A DNA stretch of 64,000 nt from Dehalococcoidales bacterium (GTDB taxonomy: Bacteria; Chloroflexota; Dehalococcoidia; Dehalococcoidales; UBA2162). The DNA lies in NCBI GenBank assembly GCA_016932435.1, contig JAFGCW010000089.1:77235-141234 (forward strand), read 5' to 3'. Of the stretch, positions 26,083 to 34,135 are shown piece by piece. Below the pieces are notes generated by a model. The model was not told the origin of the DNA, searched no databases, and saw only the letters and a program-made list of their open reading frames with translations. Both the position numbers and the translations under genes were made by a program. Numbering within the stretch: position 1 is the first letter of the stretch; the number at the start of each line of letters is the position of its first letter.

Positions 26083-26610
26083 TCAGTTCACACTCTCCTT
26101 GAGCTCATCCATAGTGAACAGCGGGTGCAGTGTTAATCCGGCTTTTTCCAGATTTTCACGGCCTTTTATATCCCGTTCGATGACGCACAGAACATTCTCA
26201 ACGATCGCTCCGAATCCTCTCAGGTCGCTGGTACTTAACACTACCTGGCCGCCGGTAGTAATTACATCTTCGATCACACAGAGTTTTTTACCATCAATGT
26301 CTATACCTTCAGCCAGCTTGCAGGTGCCATATTCCTTTGCCGTTTTCCTGACAAAAACAGCAGGTATGCTCGTTTTTAGCGAGAGAGCTGTAGCGATAGG
26401 TATTCCGCCCATCTCAAGCCCTGCCAGGATTTCGGTACCTTCCGGCACCAGGTTTGCCATCTCCGATGCGATGTCAGCCAGTAGTGCCGGCTCCGATTCG
26501 AACAGGTACTTATCGAAATATTCGCCTGAAACCTGTCCGGAACGCAGTGTGAAGCTGCCGGTTAGGTGGGATATAGTATAGATTCTCGCTGCCAGTTCTT
26601 TTCTATCCAT
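26083..26610 (-). CDS. pyrE: Orotate phosphoribosyltransferase
   Basis: 175 residues. It forms orotidine 5'-phosphate from orotate and PRPP in pyrimidine synthesis. The PRPP-binding motif VIEDVITTGGQ (about residues 110-120) and the SGQVSGEYFDKYLFES opening are characteristic, as is FVRKTAKEYG. The length is a little short of the usual 180-210 residues. It begins 6 bases after pdxT. Confidence 0.93.
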   Translation of the reverse strand: MDRKELAARIYTISHLTGSFTLRSGQVSGEYFDKYLFESEPALLADIASEMANLVPEGTEILAGLEMGGIPIATALSLKTSIPAVFVRKTAKEYGTCKLAEGIDIDGKKLCVIEDVITTGGQVVLSTSDLRGFGAIVENVLCVIERDIKGRENLEKAGLTLHPLFTMDELKESVN

Positions 26611-26616
26611 TTACTC

Positions 26617-27195
26617 TCACTTTTCTCCTGAAATCATATCAAGGAAGTACCGGTGAAATCTCAGATCGTCGGTTAATTCCGGGTGAAATGCGGAGACGAG
26701 GAATTTACCTTGCCTTGCCGCGACCGCCGTGCCATCATCCAGCCTGGCGAGGACTTCGGTAGTGCCATTGACGCTTTCAATCAGCGGAGCCCGTATGAAC
26801 ACAGCATGAAACGGTTCATTCCCAAGAACGGGTATATCGAGATCAGTTTCGAAGCTCTCGTTCTGCCTTCCGAAAGCATTACGTCTGACGGATATATCCA
26901 TCAGACCGAGAGCTTCTACTGTAGAGTCGGGAATCTCCTTTGCCAGAAGAATCATTCCGGCGCACGTACCGAAAATCGGTTTGCCTTCCTCAGCAAGCTG
27001 TTTTATCCCTGATACCAGGTCATAGTCTTTTATCAGCTTGCTGATGGTGGTGCTTTCCCCGCCGGGAATTATTAACCCGTCCAGTCCTGCCAGTTGTCGG
27101 GGCAGACGGACGGGTAATGTTTCTACTCCCAGTTTCTTCAGTACCGCTATGTGTTCGGCAAAGGCTCCCTGCGATGCAAGGACACCTGTTTTCAT
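26617..27195 (-). CDS. pdxT: Glutaminase subunit of pyridoxal 5'-phosphate synthase
   Basis: 192 residues. It releases ammonia from glutamine for PdxS. Marks of the class I amidotransferase family: the LASQGAFAEHIAVLKKLG opening, IIPGGESTTISKL, the catalytic Cys in GTCAGMILLA (about residue 79), and the closing SAFHPELTDD with the catalytic His and Glu. It starts 23 bases after pdxS, its usual partner. Confidence 0.97.
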   Translation of the reverse strand: MKTGVLASQGAFAEHIAVLKKLGVETLPVRLPRQLAGLDGLIIPGGESTTISKLIKDYDLVSGIKQLAEEGKPIFGTCAGMILLAKEIPDSTVEALGLMDISVRRNAFGRQNESFETDLDIPVLGNEPFHAVFIRAPLIESVNGTTEVLARLDDGTAVAARQGKFLVSAFHPELTDDLRFHRYFLDMISGEK

Positions 27196-27218
27196 ACCTT
27201 ATTCCTCTGCTTTTTCCG

Positions 27219-28100
27219 CTACCATCCCCTGGATGCCAGCAGTTCATCTTCCGGTATCTGTTTTATCTCCAGTCCCGGCATTGCTTCGCCGAGGTCCTTC
27301 GATACCTTCGCGATTATTTCCGGGTCTTCGTAATGAGTGGTCGCTTCGACAATTGCCTTGGCCCTGACCTCGGGGTTGGTGGACTTGAATATTCCCGATC
27401 CTACGAAAACTCCTTCGGCGCCAAGCTGCATCATCAAAGCGGCGTCGGCTGGAGTGGCAATGCCACCCGCGGCGAAATTAACGACCGGCAGTTTACCCGT
27501 CTTGTGTACTTCCTCTACCAGTTCGAAAGGTGCACCCATATCCTTGGCTATCTTCATCAGCTCTTCCTGCGGGGCGTTGACCAGACTGCGGATGCCGTCC
27601 ATTACTGTCCGCATATGCCTGACCGCTTCTACGATATTTCCCGTTCCTGCTTCGCCTTTTGTTCGTATCATCGCCGCGCCTTCACCGATACGGCGGAGTG
27701 CTTCTCCCAGGTCTCGACAGCCGCAAACGAAGGGCGTTTTAAAGTCATGCTTCCAGACGTGGTAGCTTTCATCGGCTGGTGTTAACACCTCGGATTCGTC
27801 GATGTAGTCGACTCCCATTGCCTGGAGTGCCTGCGCTTCAACGAAATGACCGATACGGCATTTCGCCATTACCGGGATGGTGACTGTCTTCATGATATTC
27901 TCGATTATAGTCGGGTCTGCCATTCGGGCGACTCCGCCGGCAGCCCTGATATCAGCCGGTACTCTCTCCAGTGCCATCACGGCGCATGCCCCGGCGTCTT
28001 CGGCAATCCTGGCGTGTTCCGGGGTGACCACGTCCATTATCACGCCGCCTTTTAGCATCTGGGCGAGTCCGGTTTTAACTTTCCACGTTCCGGTTTCCAT
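27219..28100 (-). CDS. pdxS: Pyridoxal 5'-phosphate synthase, PdxS subunit
   Basis: 293 residues, standard length. It makes pyridoxal 5'-phosphate from ribose 5-phosphate, glyceraldehyde 3-phosphate and ammonia, the DXP-independent route. Marks: [20 protein letters not shown] with the catalytic region, [24 protein letters not shown] with the second catalytic Lys nearby, and [22 protein letters not shown]. First gene of the operon behind a good promoter at 28145-28173. Confidence 0.98.
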   Translation of the reverse strand: METGTWKVKTGLAQMLKGGVIMDVVTPEHARIAEDAGACAVMALERVPADIRAAGGVARMADPTIIENIMKTVTIPVMAKCRIGHFVEAQALQAMGVDYIDESEVLTPADESYHVWKHDFKTPFVCGCRDLGEALRRIGEGAAMIRTKGEAGTGNIVEAVRHMRTVMDGIRSLVNAPQEELMKIAKDMGAPFELVEEVHKTGKLPVVNFAAGGIATPADAALMMQLGAEGVFVGSGIFKSTNPEVRAKAIVEATTHYEDPEIIAKVSKDLGEAMPGLEIKQIPEDELLASRGW

Positions 28101-28144
28101 TTTGTCCTCTTTTCACTGGTGAATTTAGTTGTGTTTCCTAGTAA

Positions 28145-28173
28145 ATTCTACTACTGTTCTGTTCCTTTATCAA
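28145..28173 (-). promoter_or_regulatory. Promoter of the pdxS operon
   Basis: On the minus strand: TTGATA (28173-28168), 17 bases, TAGAAT (28150-28145), about 45 bases before the pdxS ATG. Confidence 0.65.
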
Positions 28174-28433
28174 GCAAATGACTTCTGCTGCAAGGAAAGC
28201 CATGCGAAGTTAGAATAGATTCCCGCCTTCCCGACATATCAGGATGGGAATGAATCACTATACCACCACTCCTTACTTGATACGGAATGTAGGAAATCTA
28301 CAAGCTGGGAAGACCTGCGGTGAATATGAATATTGAAATAGACTCTATATACTGATAAGGACAAGTGAATAGTAAGAGTCTGTACGGAGTCGATAAATAA
28401 CAAGCAATAGCAATGTTTAAACCGAATGATATT
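28174..28433. repeat. Intergenic gap with a degraded palindromic repeat
   Basis: Apart from the pdxS promoter, this gap holds one notable element at 28219-28251: ATTCCC at one end and GGGAAT at the other around CCGCCTTCCCGACATATCAGGAT. It looks like an eroded copy of the widespread ATTCCCGC...GCGGGAAT intergenic palindrome. Nothing coding was seen. Confidence 0.4.
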
Positions 28434-29225
28434 TTACTTCATTTCGATTGCCCCGAGTACCATTTCGAACAACTCATCTGGACGATTTGTTGTACCTTGA
28501 GCTCCTCTTTTCTGCGTCTCTCTGATATTTTCTGGTGAACGGCTGCCTGCGTAAATCAGGAACGGAGTGTGGTCACCATTGCTTCGCAATGCTTCTAAAA
28601 GAGTATAACCAGCCTGTTGATCTGGTGGTCGACCCATATCGGAAATAATAGCATCGAATTTTTCGTACTTAAGTTTGTTTAATGCGTCTTCAGTCGACGT
28701 TGAAGTAATACATTGTATACCGAAAGCTTCGATAGCTTGACGTTCAAACGTATTGTTATCCGGACGGTCATCCACCCAGAGTATTTTCTTTTGTATAGTA
28801 TCCTGTCTGATTCGCGGTGAAGTCACACGGACTATATTTTCGGCTGCTTCTTTCGTTACTCGCTCAATATCTTCTTCAGATACACTCTTGCCTGCCCATT
28901 TGGCGGTTGCTGCTCCGAGAGAAATTGCGGCTTGATAGGACTTCTTTGAAGCCTGTATAAATGATTCATCTTCTCGATAGTCTGTAGGAGCATATAATTT
29001 GGTGTGGTGGCGGCTTACAAGCCAGCCGAATACACCAAGGACTAAACATGGGAAAACAGCCAGAAACCAGATGATAATCAGTCTCTCTTGAGAGGTGAGT
29101 TTATCGCTAAAGCCTACCACCAAAGATGCAAACCCGTAAATCAGTACGATGAAAAGGGCAATGATGCCCAGAGGGTTTCTAGCTAGTCCTTTAGCCGTGC
29201 TACCGAATGCTGTCAGCGATGGCAC
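28434..29225 (-). CDS. Membrane-tethered receiver-domain protein
   Basis: 263 residues from a GTG start with AAGGAGAA before it. Two transmembrane helices (about residues 19-38 and 48-69) are followed by a linker with likely coiled helices and a C-terminal receiver domain (residues 147-263). The acidic pair D152-D153, the phospho-acceptor D196 (DAIISDMGRP) and S228 are in place, but the conserved switch Lys is Arg248 (TNRPDEL). There is no output or kinase domain, so the receiver may signal at the membrane or sense a protein partner. Receivers anchored by two helices are rare; I know no characterised match. It stands alone next to rsmG. Confidence 0.75.
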   Translation of the reverse strand: MPSLTAFGSTAKGLARNPLGIIALFIVLIYGFASLVVGFSDKLTSQERLIIIWFLAVFPCLVLGVFGWLVSRHHTKLYAPTDYREDESFIQASKKSYQAAISLGAATAKWAGKSVSEEDIERVTKEAAENIVRVTSPRIRQDTIQKKILWVDDRPDNNTFERQAIEAFGIQCITSTSTEDALNKLKYEKFDAIISDMGRPPDQQAGYTLLEALRSNGDHTPFLIYAGSRSPENIRETQKRGAQGTTNRPDELFEMVLGAIEMK

Positions 29226-29310
29226 TTTTTCTCCTTATTGCACCAATCAGTCTACACAATCTCATCAGTGTAATACCGAAATAAGCGAAAGTCAATAGTA
29301 TAGTAAAGGT

Positions 29311-30030
29311 TCACATTATCGGTCTCTTCTCAGGAATGCCTGGACGGCGAGGGTATTTGTCAGGTGTCGGGGATACCTTATCGATTATCACGAGGTAGCG
29401 GTCGTCGATCAGTTCATCGAGTTCTACCAGTCTCACCTCGCGCAGGTTGCCGCCGAGAGTATCTATCGCCTTTAATGCTTTCTCTACCTCCTTGCGGACA
29501 TCACCTTTCTTGGGTGCTATTACAATACCTCCGGTTAGGCAGAATGGCAATGTCAATTCTACAAGGGTAGCCAGCGAAGCTACAGCTCTCGATATTACGA
29601 TTTTGAAGCCTGCCCGGTATTCGGTCATTTGAGCGACTTCTTCGGCGCGTCCGGTGACGACTTCCACATTTTCCAGACTGAGAACATTGACTATGTAGTT
29701 CAGAAACTCGGTCTTTTTGCCTGTGGCTTCTATCAAGGTTAGCTTAATATCAGGAATCGCTATTTTCAGTGGTATTCCCGGCATTCCGGCGCCGGTGCCT
29801 ACGTCGAGTATCTTCAGGTTTTCACAGGATTGAGATTTTTTAAGTACGGAATATATAGTGAGTGAATCCAGAAAATGCCTTGTCTGTACTTCTTCGTAGT
29901 CGGTTATCGCCGTAAGGTTGACGTGCTGGTTCCAGTCAAGCATTTCACGGCAGTACACCTCGAACTGCCGGACCTGTTCCATGTTTAGTGGCAATCCCAG
30001 TTTTTCGGCTCCTGTGATCAGCCTTTCCAT
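29311..30030 (-). CDS. rsmG: 16S rRNA (guanine527-N7)-methyltransferase
   Basis: 239 residues. It methylates G527 in the 530 loop of 16S rRNA. The SAM site ILDVGTGAGMPGIPLKIA (about residues 75-92), the following LIEATGKKTEFLNYI, the VVTGRAEEVA segment and FKIVISRAVASLATLVEL match the GidB family, including the RHFLDSL opening motif. No mnmG partner is nearby. Confidence 0.95.
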   Translation of the reverse strand: MERLITGAEKLGLPLNMEQVRQFEVYCREMLDWNQHVNLTAITDYEEVQTRHFLDSLTIYSVLKKSQSCENLKILDVGTGAGMPGIPLKIAIPDIKLTLIEATGKKTEFLNYIVNVLSLENVEVVTGRAEEVAQMTEYRAGFKIVISRAVASLATLVELTLPFCLTGGIVIAPKKGDVRKEVEKALKAIDTLGGNLREVRLVELDELIDDRYLVIIDKVSPTPDKYPRRPGIPEKRPIM

Positions 30031-30610
30031 GTCTTTTCTTCCGTGTTTCCAATTTTCAACAATACTGTATCAAAATCTCCAACATCATATAGTTTTTATC
30101 CTAGTTGTGGTCCTTGAATAAAGCAATAACTCCTTGATGTTTCAGTAATTTACGATTATTATATGGAATTTTTGTTTATTGTATACATAAGTCCGGTATT
30201 AATTAGCCTTTTGGTTAGCCCTCTATCAATATCACATTATGGTAAAATTATTTCTTGTCAGGGTTAAATTTATGATATGTCCATGATTAGTGATTATATC
30301 ATTTGTAATGATAATTTTGGTGATAATTGCGTTTATATCTACTGAAAAAACTTCTCATCGATTTCAGACTTAACTGAGCTGTAGAGGATCTTTATGATCT
30401 GTCTAGAGATTAATCGGTTTAGTTGATAACCGGGATGATTTGCAGGATTGTTACCAGTAATTATCAAATTAGATAACTTAAAACAGGACGATTAGAGGAT
30501 AAGGAAAGTCATTTGTTAATACTGCAGTCTGAACTTAATCTGACAGGCTTATTTGATAAGGTGCACATTAAGCTGACGTTAACGCAAGTAGCCGGAGGTA
30601 TTTAACTGGT
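30031..30610. other. AT-rich divergent intergenic region (580 bases)
   Basis: Between rsmG (reverse) and pilB (forward), so it should hold promoters for both, but no clean -35/-10 pair stood out. Just before pilB the RNA could fold: CTTAAT (30534-30539) with ATTAAG (30567-30572) around an inner CTTAT/ATAAG hairpin, then AACGCAAG..GCCGG and the ribosome site GGAGG. No open frame of interest was seen. Confidence 0.5.
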
Positions 30611-32137
30611 ATGGCTGATACCGCTCTTAATACAGAGAAAATCGAACTCAAGCGAGATGCGATCTCACGTGAAGTGCTAAATTTAGTACCAGAGACTATC
30701 GCGAGAACGTATAATGTTATCCCTCTGGAGGTGAAAGGAAACGCTCTAAAGATAGCGATGGCAAATATTACCGATATCCACGCTCTGGAAGCCGTGGAAA
30801 GTCGGACGAAAATGCGTGTTGAGACTGTTGCAGCCACTCCGGATGATGTGCTGGCAGCCATAGATTTTCATTATCAAACCTCATACGGAGAACTTGAAAA
30901 ACACCTTTCTCTCCTTTCTTCATCTAACGGTGAAACCACTATTGAAGCTATTATGCCGGACACGACCGTTGATGCTCCGATAGCCAAGGCACTTACCCTG
31001 ATCATCGATGAAGCTATCAAAGCACATGCTTCCGATATTCATATTCAACCTGAAGAAGATAATTTGAGGATACGATATCGCATTGACGGAACACTCCACG
31101 AAAGACATATCCTGCCTTTGCAAATTGCGGTTCCCCTGATTTCCCGTATCAAAATACTGGCAAAAATGAACATAGCTGATCACCATCGTCCGCAGGATGG
31201 ACAACTTTCAGTCAAACCAAAAGACCGTCCGGCAATAGATATCCGTGTCGGTACTATCCCAAACGTACATGGCGAAATGGCTGCTCTCCGCCTTCTTGAT
31301 AAATCTAAAGCGGTAATGAAGCTACCACAACTGGGATTCCTTCGACAGAGTTTCGAAAGATTCGAGGAAATGCTAAAGGTTCCTTATGGGATGATACTGG
31401 TTACAGGACCTACAGGAGCAGGGAAAACAACCACACTTTATGCATCCCTCAACACCCTTGACCGTACAGGAAGGAATATTCTGACTGTCGAAGATCCCGT
31501 TGAGTACAGATTTAAGAACATAAATCAGATTCAGGTAAATCCACGTGCAGGACTTACTTTTGCATCAGGTCTGAGATCCATACTCCGGCTTGATCCTGAC
31601 ATTATCTTGGTAGGAGAAATACGTGATGCAGAAACTGCAAATATTGCTGTACAATCAGCCCTCACTGGACACCTGGTTCTTTCATCAATTCATGCCAATG
31701 ATGCCGTTGGTGTAATTTCACGTCTTCTTGATCTGGATATCGAACCGTTCCTTATTGCATCCGCACTTATCGGCGTTGTAGCTCAAAGGATGGGGAGACG
31801 GGTATGTCCAAATTGCTCTGAAATGATTGAGGTCCCGGTAATTGAACAACATGCCTATACCAAAGAAACCGGCGAAGAAAAAACACACTTTTTAACCGGG
31901 AAAGGATGTAAATCCTGTACTAATACCGGATTCCAGGGAAGAATAGGATTTTTTGAGATAATGAACATAAGTGATCGCATCAGGACGATGATACTCGAGG
32001 GCGCTAATGCCGATCAAATACGGCGTAGTGCGATACAGGAAGGAATGGTTCCACTGATTAAGGATGGAATGATGAAGGTAAAACATAATATCACCACTCC
32101 AGCCGAAGTACTGCGTAACGCGTATGTTAGCGATTAG
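30611..32137 (+). CDS. pilB: Type IV pilus extension ATPase
   Basis: 508 residues. It is the cytoplasmic hexameric ATPase that powers pilus or pseudopilus assembly (PilB/GspE family). An N-terminal MshEN-type domain (residues about 20-115) precedes the motor. The motor has Walker A GPTGAGKTTT (266-275), the Asp box TVEDPVEY, Walker B LDPDIILVGEIRDAETA, the His-box segment TGHLVLSSIHANDA, and a zinc tetracysteine (CPNC ... CKSC). Length is slightly below the usual 560 residues because the N-terminus is short. Opens the pilus operon after ribosome site GGAGG. Confidence 0.94.
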   Translation: MADTALNTEKIELKRDAISREVLNLVPETIARTYNVIPLEVKGNALKIAMANITDIHALEAVESRTKMRVETVAATPDDVLAAIDFHYQTSYGELEKHLSLLSSSNGETTIEAIMPDTTVDAPIAKALTLIIDEAIKAHASDIHIQPEEDNLRIRYRIDGTLHERHILPLQIAVPLISRIKILAKMNIADHHRPQDGQLSVKPKDRPAIDIRVGTIPNVHGEMAALRLLDKSKAVMKLPQLGFLRQSFERFEEMLKVPYGMILVTGPTGAGKTTTLYASLNTLDRTGRNILTVEDPVEYRFKNINQIQVNPRAGLTFASGLRSILRLDPDIILVGEIRDAETANIAVQSALTGHLVLSSIHANDAVGVISRLLDLDIEPFLIASALIGVVAQRMGRRVCPNCSEMIEVPVIEQHAYTKETGEEKTHFLTGKGCKSCTNTGFQGRIGFFEIMNISDRIRTMILEGANADQIRRSAIQEGMVPLIKDGMMKVKHNITTPAEVLRNAYVSD

Positions 32138-32181
32138 GAAGTAAGAAGTTATTCTGTGCAATAAATCAGAGGAAGTAAAAA

Positions 32182-33390
32182 ATGATTTATCAATATGTAG
32201 CTTATAATACAAAAGGTGAAGTGGTCAAAGGTAAGTTAACGGCTGATGGGGATGCTGCCGCCAATGACCTGCTTGAATATGCCGGTTATAATGCGATTAC
32301 GCTTAAACAATATACTCCGTTTTTCACTTCAGATTTTCTTACCAACCAGTTTTCTCAAGTCAAACCGTCAGATGTCATACTATTATTCAGGCAACTTGCC
32401 ATGCTTCTCGAGTCAGGCACTGATATAGCAGCCTCCCTGGATCTGCTGCAGCAACAGGTGGACAGCTCCAGATTAAAGAAAGTACTGGCTCAAATAGTAA
32501 GTGACGTTCGTGAGGGTGGTCAACTTTCGGAAGGTCTTGAAAAACATCCCAAAATATTCCCGGATGTTTACTGTAAAATGATAAGCGTCGGTGAACAGAG
32601 TGGTGATCTTGAAACTGTCTTAAGGCAAGTAGCAGACTATATGGAAAAATCGATAGCGACTGCCAAGCAGACAAAAGGAGCTCTAATGATGCCGTGTATT
32701 ACCGGTACAATCGCGATTATTGTTATTCTCCTTATGATTATGTTTATCTTACCTTCTTTCAGTAAAATGTTCGACTCAATGGGTGTCGCGCTTCCCGGTG
32801 CAGCTCAATTCCTGATTGATCTGGGTGAAGTATTTAAGGAGAACGCCTTATTGATAATAGCAGGTATATTGATTGCTATTATTGCTGTCGTAGCCTACGT
32901 AAAAACTCCGCGTGGCAGGTATAATTTCGATAAACTGGTATTAAAGATTCCTGTCGTAGGACGTATCAAGCACCTGAGTGAACTTGCGCGTTTTTGCAGG
33001 AGTATGTCGTTACTGTTTAACTCCGGATTACCACTTCCCGAGATCATGATGCTGGCTTCCAGGAGTAGTGGAAATAAAGTGATATCTGAGGCTCTTGAGG
33101 AAGTTCACGATGATATGGTAAAGGGCGAAGGAGTTTCAGGTCCAATGGCTAAAAACAAGCTGTTTTTACCGATGCTGGTACAAATGACCAAGGTTGGAGA
33201 AGAATCGGGAAGCCTTGATAAAACTCTTGTAGCGGTGGCTAACAGTTTTGAAACCGAAGCAGAAGATAAGATGAAATCCGCGATAGGTCTAATTCAACCG
33301 GCAATGACGGCGGCTATCGGTGGTGTTGTGGGTCTGGTAGCCGTGACTCTGATGTCAGCAATGACTAAGATGTATGAGGGATTCGGTTAA
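32182..33390 (+). CDS. pilC: Type IV pilus inner-membrane platform protein
   Basis: 402 residues with two repeated T2SF domains, each ending in hydrophobic helices (about residues 170-195, 225-245 and 375-395). It forms the membrane platform turned by PilB/PilT. Family marks are FRQLAMLLESGTDIAASLDLL and its second copy FCRSMSLLFNSGLPLPEIMMLA, plus two GE.SG..D motifs (VGEQSGDLETVLRQ and VGEESGSLDKTL). 44 bases after pilB, with ribosome site GAGGAAG. Confidence 0.94.
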   Translation: MIYQYVAYNTKGEVVKGKLTADGDAAANDLLEYAGYNAITLKQYTPFFTSDFLTNQFSQVKPSDVILLFRQLAMLLESGTDIAASLDLLQQQVDSSRLKKVLAQIVSDVREGGQLSEGLEKHPKIFPDVYCKMISVGEQSGDLETVLRQVADYMEKSIATAKQTKGALMMPCITGTIAIIVILLMIMFILPSFSKMFDSMGVALPGAAQFLIDLGEVFKENALLIIAGILIAIIAVVAYVKTPRGRYNFDKLVLKIPVVGRIKHLSELARFCRSMSLLFNSGLPLPEIMMLASRSSGNKVISEALEEVHDDMVKGEGVSGPMAKNKLFLPMLVQMTKVGEESGSLDKTLVAVANSFETEAEDKMKSAIGLIQPAMTAAIGGVVGLVAVTLMSAMTKMYEGFG

Positions 33391-33434
33391 GTTAGGTCAA
33401 GGGCTAGACAGGTGTGTCATACAGGAGTATTCTA

Positions 33435-33512
33435 ATAGCAAATAATCAATTGGGAATGACACTTATCGCAACAATTGTAGCAACTGTTATTCTTTGGCGG
33501 CATTATAGTTAA
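33435..33512 (+). pseudogene. Remnant of a prepilin-like gene start
   Basis: A good ribosome site (AGGAG, 33423-33427) stands 7 bases before an ATA codon that opens the reading MANNQLGMTLIATIVATVILWRHYS if ATA were ATG; a stop follows after 25 codons. The segment NQLG followed by MTLIATIVATVILW has the shape of a type IV prepilin: short leader ending in Gly, then a hydrophobic helix, though the usual Glu at position 5 is Ala and no globular domain follows. It lies between pilC and pilO-like, where pilin genes often are. The open frame can also be read from a GTG at 33414 (32 residues), so a tiny expressed peptide is not excluded. Confidence 0.4.
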
Positions 33513-33575
33513 TATCGGGTATATAATGTAATAATAGATACTCGAATAATTAAAAAAAGTAGCTTGAGGGAACAA

Positions 33576-34130
33576 TTGAAAATAAGTAAAAAGGTATTGA
33601 TATATATCGGCATAGGCACCTATGTTATCGCGGCGGTGACTGTCGGCTATATACTGTTCGGAAAACTTGACGAACAGGGTAAGATCGATGATGAGTTGAC
33701 AACAGCCAATGCTAATCTCGAGAGAACAGACATCAACAGGTTGTCCACTCAGGCGAGTGAACTCGAAGACCAGCTTGATCAGATTACCTCACAAACTGAT
33801 ACCATGAAGAATATGATGTCACAGGAGATTGCCAACGTTGCCGCCAGTACCCTAGTGTTCGATGTTGCAGGAAAGAACTATGTTGAAGTAATAGATCTCA
33901 ACTCACTGAGTGCATTTTCAGAAATGCTGGAAGACATACCATGTACCGTTGTACCACTGGAAGCAATAATAGAAGGTAATGTCGAAGATATTGTCAGTTT
34001 CGTAACACAATTGAATACTACTCTCACCACAGGAGTGGTAAAGTCTATAGATCTGACTATTCCGGAAGTAAGTACCGGAGTTAAACCGACGGCAACCATT
34101 TCGTTGCTGATTTATAATTATCAGGAATAG
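33576..34130 (+). CDS. PilO-like pilus alignment protein
   Basis: 184 residues from the TTG at 33576, with GAGGGA 5 bases before it; a TTG four codons upstream is possible. One N-terminal transmembrane helix (VLIYIGIGTYVIAAVTVGYIL), then a coiled-coil stretch (residues about 40-75, ELEDQLDQITSQTDTMKN) and a small C-terminal alpha/beta domain. This is the PilO architecture, a partner of PilN in linking the cytoplasmic PilM ring to the pilus machine. Sequence identity to known PilO could not be checked; the call rests on layout and position before the PilMN gene. Confidence 0.7.
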   Translation: MKISKKVLIYIGIGTYVIAAVTVGYILFGKLDEQGKIDDELTTANANLERTDINRLSTQASELEDQLDQITSQTDTMKNMMSQEIANVAASTLVFDVAGKNYVEVIDLNSLSAFSEMLEDIPCTVVPLEAIIEGNVEDIVSFVTQLNTTLTTGVVKSIDLTIPEVSTGVKPTATISLLIYNYQE

Positions 34131-34135
34131 GAATA

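Noticed and set aside
30533..30606. Possible cyclic di-GMP (GEMM-I) riboswitch before pilB: AACGCAAG and GCCGG with nearby hairpins.
   Set aside because: The core of GEMM-I (CAAACC, GAAA tetraloop and GGACGCAAAGCC in one array) is not met; only a partial ACGCAA match is present. A covariance search would settle it.
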